A DNA stretch of 19,024 bases from Isohypsibius dastychi (lineage: Eukaryota; Tardigrada; Eutardigrada; Parachela; Isohypsibiidae): the NCBI GenBank assembly GCA_034696485.1, contig JAQIWT010000501.1, positions 1 through 19,024 on the forward strand, read 5' to 3'. The notes beneath the pieces are model-generated. The model made no database searches. It was not told where the DNA came from and saw nothing but the letters and a program-made list of their open reading frames with translations. Position 1 is the first letter of the stretch. Each line of letters starts with the position of its first letter. Below, piece by piece: positions 17,081 to 19,024 of this stretch. The translations under genes were made by a program, and so were the position numbers.

Positions 17081-17103
17081 ATTATGGCACTACTCACCTG
17101 CAG

Positions 17104-17299
17104 CATAACTCTTTGCTGGGCACCTAATTTGATATTTTTCACCAAAGTTTCGATCTCTCAAGATTATTATAATCAGGCACTTGACATCATCACAAATAAC
17201 TGTCTCGCCATTCAATCGATTATTGACCCGAGTTTGTTCGTCATGGTCCTGAAAGACATCCGTACGGCTGTTAAAATTCTATTTCCATGCACCCGCTAA
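17104..17299 (+). pseudogene. Orphan C-terminal exon of a rhodopsin-like GPCR (TM6-TM7)
   Basis: After an acceptor CACCTGCAG (17101-17103) the frame reads ITLCWAPNLIFFTKVSISQD, then ALDIITNNCLAIQSIIDP, SLFVMVLKDIRTAVKILF and a TAA at 17297-17299. CWAPNLIFF is the TM6 CWxP motif, and DPSLF replaces NPxxY in TM7, with KDIRTAVKILF as helix 8 ending in FPCTR. AATAAA follows at 17324. No TM1-TM5 exon exists in the 2 kb upstream, which is all repeat. Either the gene has a very long intron that crosses the kinase locus, or the exon is a truncated remnant. An ATG at 17084 could start a 71-residue frame but would lie in the intron. Confidence 0.65.
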
Positions 17300-17323
17300 A
17301 TATAAGTCCTGCTAAACTGCTCA

Positions 17324-17329
17324 AATAAA
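17324..17329 (+). terminator. Poly(A) signal after the orphan GPCR exon
   Basis: AATAAA lies 25 nt after the TAA, in TCAAATAAAG, suggesting the terminal exon is intact. Confidence 0.55.
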
Positions 17330-18080
17330 GTTATATAATCCAAAAATTCTGATGACTATCAGTGCAGGCTTGTGTACCGGGAACCTTGAACCGAATGTTT
17401 CAGTCCAACGATGGGTAGTGAGTGGATCGTGGAATGAGTGTGGGCACTCCACCGTAGTGACGGTGGTCATCGTATATCCGGTAAAATATCCTGATTGTCA
17501 TGTCACCGAAGTATCTCGTACTTTTTGACAAAAAGGATGATTCACAGTATTGAAGGTACTGCCAGGGCAAGATATTCACAACGGCGGAGAAAAGTCAGTT
17601 CTTATCTCTGAAAGTACTTCGACTTGTGAATGTTTTACGTGCTGAATTAGAACCCACATTATCCAGGATCGCTGCAATACATCTGATTCGTTTGTGAATA
17701 TAATAAAAAACGTTGCTTCGAACATGTTTGAACAAGCCCGTATTACTAACGACTGAACAGAACGGAAAATCTGAAGTGACGGACTAATTGCAGACAAGAT
17801 TTAAAAATTTTGTTTTGGGCAGCGCAAATAACTTCTCGATAGAGCAGGGAACATAATCGAACCGGAGAGTTTGAAGTACTCTTATATATGCAAAAAACCT
17901 AATCACTTGTTGAGAATTCTTCAGGAAGTACTCTACCCAACGGAAAGCGCATGAGTTGGCTTAAACTAGGTATACACGGTCTGAATGTAACGGTGAGAAG
18001 GTATTCAAGAACGTTCTAGTTCACAATAATTCGTGTCGCAATTTGGATTGTTTAACTGACGTGAAAACCTTCTCCCAAAA
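17330..18080. other. Intergenic, upstream flank of the Cys-rich peptide gene
   Basis: No gene was recognised. TATATAT at 17883-17889 lies about 190 bp before ATG 18081 and could serve as a TATA box. The minus frame 17576-17797 is unsupported. Confidence 0.35.
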
Positions 18081-18373
18081 ATGCGACCATCTTTTCTTCT
18101 CATGATATCCCTTGTGTCCGCATTGGTCAGCCGCCAATCTGTCGTTGGAGGTCAGATCAACCGCCAGGCTTGTAAAGCTCACAACGAATGCTGCGGCCGA
18201 ATGCGTTGTCTCCAATTCGCTGGAGAATCATCAGGGATGTGTCTGTCGGTCAGTAAATCGCTCGTTTACTTGCCGACACGATTTCTCTTGAATAATGGCA
18301 ACTCTTATTGAGCAGACTCGTTGCCCGGGTTGGGGACTGTTAGGAGCAGAACACTGCCGAGAATCTTCAGTAG
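18081..18373 (+). CDS. Small secreted Cys-rich peptide
   Basis: The first exon 18081-18248 (56 codons) is secure: ATG in context AAAAATGC, a signal peptide (MRPSFLLMISLVSALVS) and a mature part with ACKAHNECCGRMRC then GESSGMCLS. The cysteines follow C-x5-CC-x4-C-x10-C, which equals the last five of the six in an inhibitor-cystine-knot pattern, so one partner is missing or lies in a later exon. The frame meets a plausible donor TCG|GTCAGT. With acceptor CTGTTAG (18341-18343) a nine-codon last exon ends at TAG 18371-18373. With acceptor CCATAG near 18390 a longer Cys-containing frame (SYCMYCLCSLDNVW...) follows in phase 0 to about 18678. Unspliced, the frame stops at 18311. Peptides of this type act as defence peptides, hormones or extracellular ligands; the role here is unknown. 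Confidence 0.6.
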
Positions 18374-18599
18374 AACTGCCATAGCCATAGGAAACAACAC
18401 ATCCGAGAGACAGCTACTGTATGTATTGTCTCTGCTCTTTGGACAACGTCTGGGTGATCGACGGATCACCACCTTCCAACAGCCAATACTATTACCCCAT
18501 ATTATCAGCCTTTATCTACGTTTTGGCAATGCGGGCTTGCAGTACCATCTGCAAGTTTTTCTTTGAGCTGTCGTCATACAATTTGTCTCGAGATGTTGA

Positions 18600-18609
18600 A
18601 ATAAATAAA
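18600..18609 (+). terminator. Double AATAAA (AATAAATAAA)
   Basis: Overlapping poly(A) signals about 225 nt downstream of the proposed short stop. This suits the Cys-rich peptide transcript if the short last exon is right. Confidence 0.45.
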
Positions 18610-19024
18610 GTAGATTATTCAAAAAACCATTGGTATCGGTTCGACCCAAAAACTCTGCTCAGATGTTCATCACGTTGACGCTCGGTTGTTCCGTGATTCG
18701 TCAACGCTACCATAAGTTCAAATATGAGATCATCAAAATATGCCAGTTAAAATCTGCAATATTCCTGCATAAGGGATGAAATATCATGAGATATCAGTCG
18801 TAAATCTTTGGAAATAACCAGCGATACTGTGGTTTCCGCTTTAAGTTTGGGCATCAAAGAAAAACTCTGTGTATGAAATAAACAGATTGAGAGGAACGTG
18901 CTAGTTGCGCTTACTCAAAACTAAACTCCTGTATATTGTTTGAAGTACCAGCAAAGGACGAAATATCCCGCCGTATTCTTATGGGGCAGTGATCCCGCCA
19001 CCCCCCCCCCCCCCCGGGAAAAGG
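18610..19024. other. 3' flank with terminal C15 tract
   Basis: No gene was recognised. A run of 15 C followed by GGG lies at 19001-19018, close to the window end. Confidence 0.4.

Noticed and set aside
18421-18678. Independent 85-codon gene starting at ATG-like 18421
   Set aside because: No separate promoter or signal peptide; at most it is a later exon of the Cys-rich peptide gene, and poly(A) signals lie inside it.

Overview
The window looks like nuclear DNA of a small invertebrate animal. Coding segments are split by short GT-AG introns (55-145 nt), the products are animal types (rhodopsin-like GPCRs, a four-pass MARVEL protein, secreted peptides, a protein kinase) and AATAAA signals follow stop codons. 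Compact introns, GPCRs without canonical DRY/NPxxY motifs and a bacterial-type glycosidase would fit a tardigrade, but the sequence alone does not prove that. No tRNA, rRNA or CRISPR array was recognised. All exon joins are read by eye from splice sites and reading frame.

Bases 1-6700 are the gene-rich part. On the minus strand lie the 5' end of a GH43-type glycosidase (1-465), a complete four-exon MARVEL protein (870-1588), a locus with one signal-peptide exon that can feed either a Gly/Tyr-rich peptide or a Pro-rich repeat protein (2336-3201), and a complete two-exon GPCR (5158-6213). A small Cys-containing gene runs head-to-head with the GPCR on the plus strand (to 6664). A long inverted repeat sits at 3616-3773.

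Bases 6700-14800 are gene-poor. They hold a poly-C transposon-like element, weak exon candidates, an OTU-protease-like relic, diverged duplicated segments, a pair of paralogous coding relics (12.7 and 13.2 kb) and a protein kinase (13576-14784). The kinase frame is broken by an 8-bp tandem duplication and by one extra A in a homopolymer.

Bases 15300-17080 are repeat-rich. Two copies of a ~297-bp module each carry one CACGTG and three ATTGG boxes at identical spacing (32, 32 and 29 bp), followed by a hairpin-forming CTGAGGGAT minisatellite and ~500 bp of AAGCC-like low-complexity DNA. Directly after this comes an orphan exon with TM6-TM7 of a second GPCR (17104-17299). A small secreted Cys-rich peptide gene starts at 18081, and the window ends in a C15 tract.
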